Shown: positions 1 through 7,502 of the stretch, one piece after another
How positions within the stretch are numbered: the first letter of the stretch is position 1
How the letters are laid out: each line of letters opens with the position of its first letter
Assembly (NCBI RefSeq): GCF_014288055.1
Contig: NZ_JACOPK010000003.1
Coordinates: 62,001-126,000, forward strand
From: Agathobaculum hominis
Lineage (GTDB): Bacteria > Bacillota > Clostridia > Oscillospirales > Butyricicoccaceae
Direction of reading: 5' to 3'
Length of the DNA: 64,000 bases
Translations under genes and position numbers: made by a program
The notes under the pieces: model-generated
What the model was told of the DNA's origin: nothing
What the model saw: the letters and a program-made list of their open reading frames with translations, nothing else
The model's database searches: none

Positions 1-2
1 CC

Positions 3-1577
3 TGGAAACACTGGGCTGGCCCCGACAACTGGAAATCTAAATATGGCAGCAATAATCCTCCTGCTAGCTGGTCTGCACGGATGACCGAGATTGGTAAACA
101 GGTTGAGGCTCAGGGCACGAAATATGAATATCCTTACGGTGGAACAGCAACAGAATGTACTCCCGAGGATGATTCTTCTAAGAATTATGCGAACTCCATT
201 GATAAGGCTCTGTATTTGACCTATCAGGTTTATCAGGAAGCACAGGCGGCGGGATACAACTGCTACGCAGTTGTTAACGGACGCCCGACCGACTATCTTT
301 GGGGTCCGGATTTTATGCGCTACCTGGCCAATGGCCAAACGGTAGACTTCGGCAAGATCCAGAACGACATCCTCTACGCAGTCAGCGCCGGTTCCACGGT
401 GGAGGACCAGATGGGCGATGCGTTCGATTTTGTTCCCGGCTCGCTGAAGCTGACTGTCGGCGGCACGGAGCTGAAATCCAAGGCAAACGGCAACATGACC
501 TATTTCGGAGATAATGCCGAAGATCTGAGCGAAACCAACTGCCGTTTCAAGGTGCTGTACGCTCCGGATGCGGATGGCTTCGTCTGGACCATCAACGAAA
601 ATGTTTCCAATTTTGCACCGGTTCAGCTGACCTATACCGTCAAGCTGACCAAGCCCGAAACCGATCCCGGTACCTACGGCACGGAGGATCTGAAGGGCGA
701 AAAGAATGTTCCTGCCGACAAGGCACTGTTCACCAATAAGCGCGCCGTTCTGAACGCCATCAACAGCGCCGGTGCGCCGCTCAATCCTCTGGACTTCCCG
801 AAGCCTTCGGTGTCCTATACCGTGAAAAAATCCTCCTCCGGCGGCGGCGGTGGCGGCCACCACCGCAGACCTACCGTTACCATTCCGGATGATGTACCGA
901 CCGGTCTGAACGGTGACGATCACTATGCGTACATCGTCGGCTACCCGAACGGCAACGTTGAGCCGAACGGCAACATCACCCGCGCAGAAGTGGCAACCAT
1001 CTTCTTCCGTCTGCTGACCGAGAAAGTCCGCACCGCAAATTCCACCCAGTCCAACAGCCTGTCCGATGTGACGCGCGGTCAGTGGTTTAACCATGCTGTC
1101 TCCACGCTGTCCTCGATGGGCATTGTGAAGGGCCATAACGATGGCACGTTCGCGCCGAATGCGCCGATCACCCGTGCGGAATTTGCCGCAATCGCCGCTC
1201 GCTTCGACGATAAGAACACGGATACGTCCTCGAAGTTCACGGATATCGCATCTCATTGGGCAAAGAATGAGATCGGTATCGCCGCAAACAAGGGCTGGAT
1301 CAACGGCTATCCGGATGGTACGTTCCGTCCGAACCAGTATATCACCCGCGCAGAGGCGATGACGCTTGTCAACCGCGTACTCAACCGTCTGCCCGAGAAC
1401 AGCAGCGATCTGCTCGACAGCATGATCAAGTGGCCGGATAATTCCGATGCTTCTCAGTGGTTCTATCTGGCGGTACAGGAGGCCACCAACAGCCACTATT
1501 ACAAGACCAAGGAGAACAAGTTCGAGAAGTGGACCGAGCTTCGCGAGACCCGCGACTGGACCGAACTGGAAAAGTAA
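3..1577 (+). CDS. SLH-domain surface protein, 5' end outside the window
   Basis: The frame is open from the first base of the window, so the true start lies upstream; the ATG at 81 is internal. The visible part has an extracellular beta-rich region (about nt 300-780) that resembles the part following a vWA domain in Firmicute adhesins, then a glycine run and His-Arg linker (nt 838-870). Three SLH repeats follow at about nt 920-1016, 1075-1195 and 1240-1385, each with the typical core G-Y-x-N/D-G-x-F/V-x-P-N-x-x-I-T-R-A-E. SLH repeats bind pyruvylated secondary cell-wall polymer, so the protein should be held on the cell surface by its C-terminus. An acidic, Arg-rich tail of about 45 residues ends the protein and a strong terminator follows. 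The surface role is sure; the function of the N-terminal part is unknown. Confidence 0.9.
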   Translation, partial: WKHWAGPDNWKSKYGSNNPPASWSARMTEIGKQVEAQGTKYEYPYGGTATECTPEDDSSKNYANSIDKALYLTYQVYQEAQAAGYNCYAVVNGRPTDYLWGPDFMRYLANGQTVDFGKIQNDILYAVSAGSTVEDQMGDAFDFVPGSLKLTVGGTELKSKANGNMTYFGDNAEDLSETNCRFKVLYAPDADGFVWTINENVSNFAPVQLTYTVKLTKPETDPGTYGTEDLKGEKNVPADKALFTNKRAVLNAINSAGAPLNPLDFPKPSVSYTVKKSSSGGGGGGHHRRPTVTIPDDVPTGLNGDDHYAYIVGYPNGNVEPNGNITRAEVATIFFRLLTEKVRTANSTQSNSLSDVTRGQWFNHAVSTLSSMGIVKGHNDGTFAPNAPITRAEFAAIAARFDDKNTDTSSKFTDIASHWAKNEIGIAANKGWINGYPDGTFRPNQYITRAEAMTLVNRVLNRLPENSSDLLDSMIKWPDNSDASQWFYLAVQEATNSHYYKTKENKFEKWTELRETRDWTELEK

Positions 1578-1587
1578 ATTTTCACTG

Positions 1588-1619
1588 CATCCCCCGGCTT
1601 TCGCCGGGGGATGTTTTTT
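1588..1619 (+). terminator. Intrinsic terminator after the SLH gene
   Basis: An ATCCCCCGGC / GCCGGGGGAT stem with a short TTTC loop is followed by six T, 11 bases after the stop codon. Confidence 0.9.
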
Positions 1620-1889
1620 GCCCGGATGCACCGTGACAGGCGTTGCTTTTCCGGAGACGCAGAGAGGAAAATGCGGTGTAATATACGGAAAATTCATAAG
1701 CACTATAATGCTTTTTCATAGTTAGAAAATTCGCCCAAAATACACTGTTAAAATTATGACATATTGCCCTTGTATTTTATTTTCACAGGTTCATAATAGG
1801 AATTACCGAAAGAGGGGAAGGGAAAAATCTTTTCGGTAATTTTCATGCGGAAGCATCACTTTCGCAGCCGGTTTTAAGGAGGAGATATT
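1620..1889 (+). promoter_or_regulatory. Leader region of cstA with an inverted repeat
   Basis: This AT-rich gap has no gene. An inverted repeat at 1801-1841 (AATTACCGAAAGA, then an A/G-rich loop, then TCTTTTCGGTAATT, one bulged T) lies about 50 bases before the cstA start, and the ribosome site AAGGAGGAG is at 1876-1884. A TATAAT is present at 1704-1709 but has no good -35. The repeat could be an operator or an RNA hairpin; it has no T-run, so it does not look like a terminator. Confidence 0.45.
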
Positions 1890-3395
1890 ATGATCAGCTT
1901 TATTCTGTGTTTACTGCTGTTGATCGCCGGCTATTTTACTTATGGTAAGATCGTAGACAAAACCTTCGGCCCGGATGACCGCGAGACTCCGGCGGTACGC
2001 ATCAATGACGGCGTGGACTACGTCGTTATGCCGCAGTGGAAGCTCTTTCTGGTTCAGCTGCTGAACATTGCCGGCCTCGGCCCGATCTTCGGCGCACTTC
2101 AGGGCGCGCTCTGGGGCCCGGTCGTATTTCTGTGGATCACCTTCGGCACCATCTTTGCCGGCGGCGTACACGACTATTTCTCCGGCATGATCAGTGAGCG
2201 AAACGACGGCGCGTCCATCGCGGAGGTCACCGGCAAATACCTCGGCCACGCGATGCAGAACGTTATGCGCGTGTTCTCGGTCATCCTGCTGATCATGGTC
2301 GGCACGGTATTCGCAGTCGGCCCGGCCGGCCTGATCGTTACGCTGTGCAAGAACAACGGTGTTTCCGGCGTTCTCTCGACCACGCTGTTCTGGCTGATCG
2401 TTATTCTGGCGTACTACTTCATCGCAACCTTTATTTCGATCGACAAGATCATCGGCAAGGTCTATCCGCTGTTCGGCATGTGCCTGATCATCATGGCGGT
2501 CGGCGTTATCATCGGTATCTTCACCAACCCGGCTTACACCATCCCGGAGATCTGGACGCATATGTACAATATGCATCCGTCCGGCACGCCGATCTGGAGC
2601 TTCATGTTCATCACGGTCGCGTGCGGCGCAATTTCCGGCTTCCATTCCACGCAGTCTCCGCTGATGGCGCGCTGCATGAAGAACGAGAAGCAGGGCCACT
2701 TCGTATTCTACGGCGCAATGGTAGCAGAAGGCATCATCGCTCTGATCTGGGCGGCGGCAGGCTGCGCACTGTATGAAGTTACCGGCGGTCTCAACACCGG
2801 TCTGGCAGAGGCGCTTGCAGGCGGTCAGTCCGCAGCGATCTACGACGTATGCTCCAAGACCATGGGCGGCGTTGGCATCGCGCTCGCGATGATCGGCGTT
2901 GTTGTCTGCCCGATCACTTCCGGCGATACCGCTTTCCGTTCCGCTCGCCTGACGCTGTCCGACTGGTTCCATATCGACCAGGGTACCTACGCAAACCGCC
3001 TGAAGCTGTGCGTACCGGTTCTCGGTATCGGTGCGATCCTCGGCATCGGCAACGCGACCGGCCTGATCGACTACACGGTCATCTGGCGCTACTTCAGCTG
3101 GACCAACCAGACGCTCGCGATGATCGTTCTGTGGGCAGCAGCTATGTTCCTGTTCACCGAGAAGAAGAATTTCTGGATCGCTGCCGTTCCGGCGACCTTC
3201 ATGAGTGCGGTCTCCTGCACCTACTTCATTCTCGCACCGGAGTGCCTCGGCGGTCTGCTGAACGGCAAGACGGCAGACGGCGCTGTGATCTACAATACCG
3301 CCGTAGCGTACCCCATCGGCATTGTATTCGCAGCAATCCTGCTCGCTGTGTTCATTCGCGCGACCAAAAAGCACGGCACGAAGAAAAACGCATAA
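1890..3395 (+). CDS. cstA: Carbon starvation protein CstA family transporter
   Basis: A 501-residue membrane protein with about 13 to 14 hydrophobic segments. The N-terminus reads FILCLLLLIAGYFTYGKIVD and carries family hallmarks such as GPIFGALQGALWGP and GGVHDYFSGMISERNDG, and later GAISGFHSTQSPLMARCMKNE. CstA/BtsT proteins import pyruvate or peptides when carbon is scarce; which substrate applies here cannot be read from sequence. It is shorter than the roughly 700-residue E. coli CstA and matches the compact Firmicute branch. The ATG is preceded by AAGGAGGAG at good distance. It seems to be a single-gene unit, with a GC-rich hairpin after it. Confidence 0.9.
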   Translation: MISFILCLLLLIAGYFTYGKIVDKTFGPDDRETPAVRINDGVDYVVMPQWKLFLVQLLNIAGLGPIFGALQGALWGPVVFLWITFGTIFAGGVHDYFSGMISERNDGASIAEVTGKYLGHAMQNVMRVFSVILLIMVGTVFAVGPAGLIVTLCKNNGVSGVLSTTLFWLIVILAYYFIATFISIDKIIGKVYPLFGMCLIIMAVGVIIGIFTNPAYTIPEIWTHMYNMHPSGTPIWSFMFITVACGAISGFHSTQSPLMARCMKNEKQGHFVFYGAMVAEGIIALIWAAAGCALYEVTGGLNTGLAEALAGGQSAAIYDVCSKTMGGVGIALAMIGVVVCPITSGDTAFRSARLTLSDWFHIDQGTYANRLKLCVPVLGIGAILGIGNATGLIDYTVIWRYFSWTNQTLAMIVLWAAAMFLFTEKKNFWIAAVPATFMSAVSCTYFILAPECLGGLLNGKTADGAVIYNTAVAYPIGIVFAAILLAVFIRATKKHGTKKNA

Positions 3396-3410
3396 ATGAT
3401 AGAATAAGAT

Positions 3411-3443
3411 GCAGCCGGCCGTTCGTTCTGTTCGACCGGCTGC
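3411..3443 (+). terminator. Hairpin after cstA, weak T-tract
   Basis: GCAGCCGG pairs with CCGGCTGC across a 17-base loop, 16 bases after the cstA stop. There is no T-run, so termination would be weak or factor-assisted. Confidence 0.45.
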
Positions 3444-3476
3444 AATCATCCGCAGAAGTAATTGAGGTGACGGAAA

Positions 3477-4490
3477 ATGATGTTCAAACCTTATCCGCTC
3501 GGTTCCGGGCGCATAGATGACGCGGCGCTCGCCGAGGATAAAAAAAGCTGCCGGAAGATCGGCCCGTGCGGCATCGGCAGACGCGCGCTCTATTTGAACA
3601 GCTTTTTCATCGACCGGCGCTATTATGTCCCGCTCTCCATGGTAACGCGCGTGTACAAGCGCGTCGCGATGAGCAGGGGCGGTTTTTCCGGCAAGGGCAT
3701 TTTCGCGACGCTGTCCTATCTGGTCGTTGAGTTCGACGGCGGGCAGCAGAAAGTATGCAATTTCAAATACGAACAGCAGGTCGATGATTTTCTGAACGTC
3801 ATCCGCGCCGAATATCCCTCCATTCCGTGCGTGAGCGCGGCGGCGGAGCAGCGCCTTGCAGAGCAGAAGGCGCGCCGTGAGGAGGAGGAGCGCAACCGTC
3901 CGCCGATGAGCGCGCAGGCAGAGAAGACCGTGCGCACGCTCGATCAGGCGCTCGACTATCTGGAGCGCCGCCCCGAGTTGACCGAGCAGCTGAGCGCGGC
4001 CGCAAAACGCCGCCGCAATTTCCAGTGCACGCACGGCAGCTACCGCTGGGCCGCCATGGCGATCACTCTGCTCGGCTTCGCGGCTCTCGCCTACGGCATC
4101 GTTTCCTTTGTGCGCCACGGTTCGTTCGCGATCTACTTCACGCTGTTCGGCCTTGCGGCGATCTTCACCTTCGCCGGCTTCAGCGTGCTCCCCACTGCGC
4201 GCAACAACCGCACCTCGATCATGCGGAACGATGAGCAGGCGCAGCAGAAAATGCAGGAATATGTTTCGGCGTATCTGGACTTTCCGCTTCCGGCGCGCTA
4301 TGCGCATCCGGTCGTGCTGCGCCGCATGAAGCGCGCTGTCATGGACGGCCGCGCTGTGACCACCGCGCAGGCGCTCGATGTCGTGAAGGACGACCTCAGG
4401 GCGCTGAATGCCGACGTCGAGGTCTCGCAGGAGGAATATGATGAGGTCGTCGCCATCAAGCCGCTTTTCCTCAACGCAGAGTATCAGTAA
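3477..4490 (+). CDS. Hypothetical membrane protein with PH-like N-terminal region
   Basis: A 337-residue protein of unknown function. Residues 1 to about 110 are beta-rich and resemble bacterial PH-like domains (LYLNSFFIDRRYYVPLSMVTRVYKR). A charged helical stretch follows at about 120-180, with many Glu, Arg and Gln, then two close transmembrane segments at about 190-240 (AMAITLLGFAALAYGIVSF and AIYFTLFGLAAIFTFAGFSVL), then a soluble helical tail. It starts 81 bases after cstA stops; the spacing and the hairpin between them leave co-transcription open. The start follows GAGGTGACGGAAA. Confidence 0.75.
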   Translation: MMFKPYPLGSGRIDDAALAEDKKSCRKIGPCGIGRRALYLNSFFIDRRYYVPLSMVTRVYKRVAMSRGGFSGKGIFATLSYLVVEFDGGQQKVCNFKYEQQVDDFLNVIRAEYPSIPCVSAAAEQRLAEQKARREEEERNRPPMSAQAEKTVRTLDQALDYLERRPELTEQLSAAAKRRRNFQCTHGSYRWAAMAITLLGFAALAYGIVSFVRHGSFAIYFTLFGLAAIFTFAGFSVLPTARNNRTSIMRNDEQAQQKMQEYVSAYLDFPLPARYAHPVVLRRMKRAVMDGRAVTTAQALDVVKDDLRALNADVEVSQEEYDEVVAIKPLFLNAEYQ

Positions 4491-4497
4491 ACAGAAT

Positions 4498-4545
4498 AAA
4501 ATCCCATGCCGCAGTTCACAGTTCAGACTGGCATGGGATTTTTTC
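4498..4545. terminator. Bidirectional terminator between convergent genes
   Basis: ATCCCATGCC at 4501-4510 pairs perfectly with GGCATGGGAT at 4530-4539. A-rich sequence lies on the left and a T-run on the right, so it can serve the gene on the left and the MATE gene arriving from the right. Confidence 0.85.
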
Positions 4546-4580
4546 TGTTATTGGGTCCCGGACGCATAAACAGACGCGGT

Positions 4581-5936
4581 TTACATGCTTCGCGCCGTCC
4601 GGCGCATCTGCCGCACATATACGATCAGGAGCGCCGCGCCGGTGAAGATCCACGAGGCAGGGTAGACGTTCATCAGCATTTCATAGGTCGGGAAGAGGCG
4701 GAACACGGTCGCCATCCAGATCAGGCGGAACACGACCGTGCCGAGGATGGTGAAAACGGCAGGCTCGAGCGAGCGGCCCATGCCGCGCAGAGAGGCGCTT
4801 TCGACCTCGTAGGTGGCGGTCAACCCCTCGAGCGAGCAGACATGCCGCATACGGCTGACCGCGAACACGGCGACCGCGCTGCTCGAGGTGTAGATGCTGA
4901 CGAAGAAATCGTCCCAGACCATGAAAACCGCGCTCAGGATTTCGGTGAACACGATACCGAACAGCAGGCAGAGACGGAAGATCCTTTTGCATCGTCTGAT
5001 GTCGCCCGCGCCGAAATTCTGACTGGTGAAGGTGACAGCAGCCTGCGCGAAGGCATTCGCGATGTCGTAGGTAAAATATTCGAAGTTGAGTGCGAGCGAT
5101 GAGCCTGCGATGGCGTTTTCGCCGAACGAGTTGATGCCGCTCTGGATGAACACGTTGGAAACAGAGAAGATCGCGCCCTGAATGCCTGCCGGGATGCCGA
5201 TCTGCAAAATACGCAGGAGCGGTTCCTTCTCGATGCGCATGCGGCGGAAGCGGAACGCGAAATCGTCGTCGCGGCGGATGAGGTGCGTGATGACCATGAC
5301 CGCGCTGAGCACGTTGGAGATGACCGTTGCGATCGCGACGCCGGCGACGCCGAGCTGCATCACGATGACAAGGAACAGATTGAGCACCACGTTGACCGTG
5401 CCGGAGAGCAGCAGATAGTACATGGGACGGCGGCTGTCGCCGTAGCTGCGCAGTACGGCCGCGCCGAAATTGTACACGACCATGAACGGAATGCTCAGAA
5501 AATAGATGAATATGTAAAGCAGCGCCTCGTTCAGCACGCTTTCCGGCGTGCCGGAGAGCACGAGGATGGGTCTGGCCGACAGCCACCCGACGAGCATCAG
5601 TCCCGCGCCGAGCGCCGCGCCGAACGTGAGCACGGTGTGAAGCGTGCGGTTGATCTCGTCGCGGCTGTTCTGCCCGATGAGCAGCGCGAGCACGGCGTTC
5701 GGACCGACCGACAGACCGACGATCAGATTGACGAAAATGCCGACGAGCGCGACGCAGCTGCCCACTGCCGCAAGCGCGGCATCGCCTGCGAAGCGGCCGA
5801 CGACCGCGACGTCTGCGGAGTTGAAAAGCTGCTGTAAAATGCTGCTGAAGGCCAGCGGCAGGGCAAAAAGGATGAGCCTGCCGGCCAGACCGCCGTGCAG
5901 CATGTCCATTTCTCTGTGTTTTGCGGTTTTTGCCAT
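4581..5936 (-). CDS. MATE family efflux transporter
   Basis: A 451-residue, 12-segment protein of the multidrug and toxic compound extrusion family, which exchanges Na+ or H+ for cationic drugs or metabolites. The start region MDMLHGGLAGRLILFALPLA and the segment FNSADVAVVGRFAGDAALAAVGS are typical of the Firmicute NorM/DinF-like branch, and the two six-helix halves can be seen. The ATG is preceded by GGGAG. A TTGCGC-17-TAAGAT promoter-like pair lies upstream on the minus strand. Substrate is unknown. Confidence 0.9.
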   Translation of the reverse strand: MAKTAKHREMDMLHGGLAGRLILFALPLAFSSILQQLFNSADVAVVGRFAGDAALAAVGSCVALVGIFVNLIVGLSVGPNAVLALLIGQNSRDEINRTLHTVLTFGAALGAGLMLVGWLSARPILVLSGTPESVLNEALLYIFIYFLSIPFMVVYNFGAAVLRSYGDSRRPMYYLLLSGTVNVVLNLFLVIVMQLGVAGVAIATVISNVLSAVMVITHLIRRDDDFAFRFRRMRIEKEPLLRILQIGIPAGIQGAIFSVSNVFIQSGINSFGENAIAGSSLALNFEYFTYDIANAFAQAAVTFTSQNFGAGDIRRCKRIFRLCLLFGIVFTEILSAVFMVWDDFFVSIYTSSSAVAVFAVSRMRHVCSLEGLTATYEVESASLRGMGRSLEPAVFTILGTVVFRLIWMATVFRLFPTYEMLMNVYPASWIFTGAALLIVYVRQMRRTARSM

Positions 5937-6051
5937 GATTCGTGCGTCTCCCTTGTGCGGTTTACCAGAACTATCTTACCATGCGCGGAGGGGATGCGCA
6001 AGGCGGTATTTCTGCGGTTTTCATGTATGAAAAAGCACCCGGCTCTGCCGC

Positions 6052-6080
6052 TTGACAAAGCCGGGGCGCATGGATATAAT
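6052..6080 (+). promoter_or_regulatory. Consensus promoter of antisense RNA, copy 1
   Basis: TTGACA at 6052-6057, a 17-base spacer and TATAAT at 6075-6080: an exact sigma-70/SigA consensus. No ribosome site or reading frame of note follows, so the product is probably an RNA. Confidence 0.85.
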
Positions 6081-6086
6081 ATAAGA

Positions 6087-6182
6087 AGAAAAGGGACGCT
6101 GTTACAGCAGTCAGACCCTCAAGTCATCAAAATTTATTTATGATGACCGTTCGTGTGTCAGACGAGCGGTCATCGCGCTTTT
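6087..6182 (+). ncRNA. Putative antisense (antitoxin) RNA, copy 1
   Basis: The expected transcript begins near 6087, carries GGACGCTGTTAC...GTCAGACCCT, and meets a 12-bp hairpin (6142-6153 with 6163-6174) followed by GCGCTTTTA, which could terminate it. The hairpin includes one G-U pair on this strand but an A-C mismatch on the other, so it is better formed in this RNA. It would overlap the 3' end of the peptide frame on the opposite strand. Ends are inferred from promoter and hairpin positions only. Confidence 0.55.
6142..6174. terminator. Central hairpin, copy 1
   Basis: GATGACCGTTCG and CGAGCGGTCATC pair around a 9-base loop. TTTTA follows on the plus side. The stop codon of the minus-strand peptide lies inside the right arm. 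Confidence 0.6.
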
Positions 6183-6244
6183 ATACAGAAAATGTACAGC
6201 AGAATTACTGTACATACGAAAAGCTGAAAAGCCTTTTTCTGCAC
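6170..6244 (-). CDS. 24-residue hydrophobic peptide, type I toxin candidate, copy 1
   Basis: A GTG start sits 8 bases after a perfect AAGGAGG (6253-6259). The product begins (M)QKKAFQLF, continues with the hydrophobic core VCTVILLYIFCI and ends KAR: a short basic start, one membrane-spanning core and a basic end, as in Ibs/Fst-like membrane toxins. A consensus promoter lies about 80 bases upstream on the same strand. CCTTTCCCGCAG...CTGCGGCAGGAAGG in the leader can fold and cover part of the ribosome site, a common trait of type I toxin mRNAs. The family is not one I recognise; toxin function is inferred from layout and peptide character. Confidence 0.6.
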   Translation of the reverse strand: MQKKAFQLFVCTVILLYIFCIKAR

Positions 6245-6323
6245 ACGCGCCACCTCCTTCCTGCCGCAGACTGCGGGAAAGGAAAAGAGGGTCTGACCGC
6301 CAAAAGTAACAGCGTCCGCCTGT

Positions 6324-6353
6324 ATTATAGCATGCACTGTCGGATTGTGTCAA
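6324..6353 (-). promoter_or_regulatory. Consensus promoter of the peptide mRNA, copy 1
   Basis: On the minus strand TTGACA (6353-6348), an 18-base spacer and TATAAT (6329-6324). It points toward the promoter at 6052, making the two transcripts convergent. Confidence 0.85.
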
Positions 6354-6376
6354 TTTAACGGTCCTGGCTCCGCTGC

Positions 6377-6405
6377 TTGACAAAGCCGGGGCGCATGGAT
6401 ATAAT
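6377..6405 (+). promoter_or_regulatory. Consensus promoter of antisense RNA, copy 2
   Basis: TTGACA, a 17-base spacer and TATAAT, identical to copy 1. Confidence 0.85.
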
Positions 6406-6411
6406 ATAAGA

Positions 6412-6506
6412 AGAAAAGGGACGCTGTTACAGCAGTCAGACCCTTAGTTTAGTCAATTTTAAGTCATTGACCGTTCGGAGTCGACCCGAGCGGTCAATGC
6501 GCTTTT
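6412..6506 (+). ncRNA. Putative antisense (antitoxin) RNA, copy 2
   Basis: Same design as copy 1, but the section from 6445 to 6498 differs in sequence. The hairpin is kept and is longer (14-base arms 6465-6478 and 6486-6499 around the loop AGTCGAC). Ends are inferred. Confidence 0.55.
6465..6499. terminator. Central hairpin, copy 2
   Basis: CATTGACCGTTCGG and CCGAGCGGTCAATG, one G-U pair, followed by CGCTTTTA on the plus strand. Compared with copy 1, changes on one arm are matched by changes on the other. Confidence 0.6.
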
Positions 6507-6568
6507 ATACAGAAAATGTACAGCAGAATTACTGTACATACGAAAAGCTGAAAAGCCTTTTTCTGCAC
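6494..6568 (-). CDS. 24-residue hydrophobic peptide, type I toxin candidate, copy 2
   Basis: It is the same peptide as copy 1 except that the last residue is His instead of Arg, because the variable block begins within the final codons. The ribosome site, GTG start and leader are identical to copy 1. Confidence 0.6.
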   Translation of the reverse strand: MQKKAFQLFVCTVILLYIFCIKAH

Positions 6569-6647
6569 ACGCGCCACCTCCTTCCTGCCGCAGACTGCGG
6601 GAAAGGAAAAGAGGGTCTGACCGCCAAAAGTAACAGCGTCCGCCTGT

Positions 6648-6677
6648 ATTATAGCATGCACTGTCGGATTGTGTCAA
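6648..6677 (-). promoter_or_regulatory. Consensus promoter of the peptide mRNA, copy 2
   Basis: TTGACA, an 18-base spacer and TATAAT on the minus strand, identical to copy 1. Confidence 0.85.
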
Positions 6678-6721
6678 TTTCTTGATCTTACGGTACTCTC
6701 CGGAGCTTTCCGACAGTATAA

Positions 6722-6750
6722 AGCGCCCCTGACCTTCGGTCAGGGGCGCT
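6722..6750 (-). terminator. Terminator of the amidohydrolase operon
   Basis: AGCGCCCCTGACC and GGTCAGGGGCGCT form a 13-bp stem with a 3-base loop just beyond the stop of the minus-strand gene; TTTATA follows on that strand. Confidence 0.8.
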
Positions 6751-6757
6751 GCTGTTC

Positions 6758-7489
6758 TTATTCGCCGAGCAGCTTTTTTGCGTTGTTGTAGAACACATCC
6801 TGCATGGCGGCTTCGTCCAGTCCGCAGGTAAGGACCTTCTGGATCTCCACCGAAGGATGGTGGAACGGATAATCCGTGCCGAACATGATGCGGTCGTGAC
6901 CGACCTCTTCATAGGCCTGACGGATCTTTACGCCCATCGGCATGCCGGACATCTCAAGATAAATGTTCGGGAAGCGCTTTGCCATCTTGAGCGCGGCGTC
7001 GATGTAAACGCCGTGTCCGTGACCCATGTGAATCATTACGGTCTTGACCTCGGGGAAACGCTCCGCGAGCAGCGCGATGCTCCACGGCAGCGAATACGGA
7101 GGATGGCCGGAGTGAATGAACACAGGAAGATGACGGCTGCGCGCCATCTCCATTACCGGATCGACCGCGGTATCGTCCGCTACGAACGCATGGCGCAGCG
7201 GATTCATCTTGATGCCGCGGAAGCCCTTTCCGTCGACATAGGTCTCGACTTTTTCGCGGCAGATGTCCGCGCCCTCGAGCGGATTGAGGTACACGAGCGG
7301 GATAAAACGGCCCGGATAACGGGCGGCCGCCTCTGCGACACCCTCGTTTCCCGTGTGATCCTTCGCGCAGAGCACAGTCTGCTCGATTTCGTATTCATCC
7401 ATGAACGCGATCAGCTGCTCGGGGGAGCCGTCTACACCGGCCCAGCTGCCGAAGTCACCGATATGTGCATGTGCATCGATCTTTTTCAT
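6758..7489 (-). CDS. Amidohydrolase-family metal-dependent hydrolase
   Basis: A 243-residue TIM-barrel hydrolase of the amidohydrolase-2 type. The N-terminal metal motif is D-A-H-A-H-I-G-D, a HSGHPPY segment and IHMGHGHGVYID sit mid-protein, and FGTDYPFHHP near the C-terminus supplies the conserved Asp. Members act as decarboxylases or lactone and amide hydrolases; the substrate is not evident. It lies 13 bases after the ECF S-component gene and is probably co-transcribed with it, so the two may act on the same compound. Confidence 0.8.
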   Translation of the reverse strand: MKKIDAHAHIGDFGSWAGVDGSPEQLIAFMDEYEIEQTVLCAKDHTGNEGVAEAAARYPGRFIPLVYLNPLEGADICREKVETYVDGKGFRGIKMNPLRHAFVADDTAVDPVMEMARSRHLPVFIHSGHPPYSLPWSIALLAERFPEVKTVMIHMGHGHGVYIDAALKMAKRFPNIYLEMSGMPMGVKIRQAYEEVGHDRIMFGTDYPFHHPSVEIQKVLTCGLDEAAMQDVFYNNAKKLLGE

Positions 7490-7502
7490 ATTGCCGCTCC
7501 TC

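Larger units (their letters stand above)
6051..6680. repeat. Tandem duplication of a 324/325-bp microlocus
   Basis: Copy 1 runs 6051-6356 and copy 2 runs 6376-6680. The left 69 bases (6051-6119 and 6376-6444) and the right 182 bases (6175-6356 and 6499-6680) appear identical between copies. Only a 54-55 base middle block (6120-6174 versus 6445-6498) differs. Each copy has a consensus promoter at either end pointing inward, a 24-codon hydrophobic reading frame on the minus strand, and a central hairpin. Within each copy the outer sequences GGACGCTGTTAC and GTCAGACCCT are repeated in inverted orientation at the right end. Confidence 0.95.

Noticed and set aside
1911..4307. A 798-codon open frame on the minus strand across cstA and the next gene
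   Set aside because: It is antisense to two clear genes, has no ribosome site and its product is low-complexity, rich in Arg, Asp and Glu: a GC-bias shadow.
6138..6383. An 81-codon minus-strand frame overlapping the toxin candidate
   Set aside because: Its start lies upstream of the minus-strand promoter and has no ribosome site; the 24-codon frame has the perfectly placed site.
6043..6680. Insertion sequence in the repeated 6-kb region
   Set aside because: No transposase; the inverted end elements are better explained as matched RNA leaders of convergent transcripts, although a MITE origin cannot be fully ruled out.
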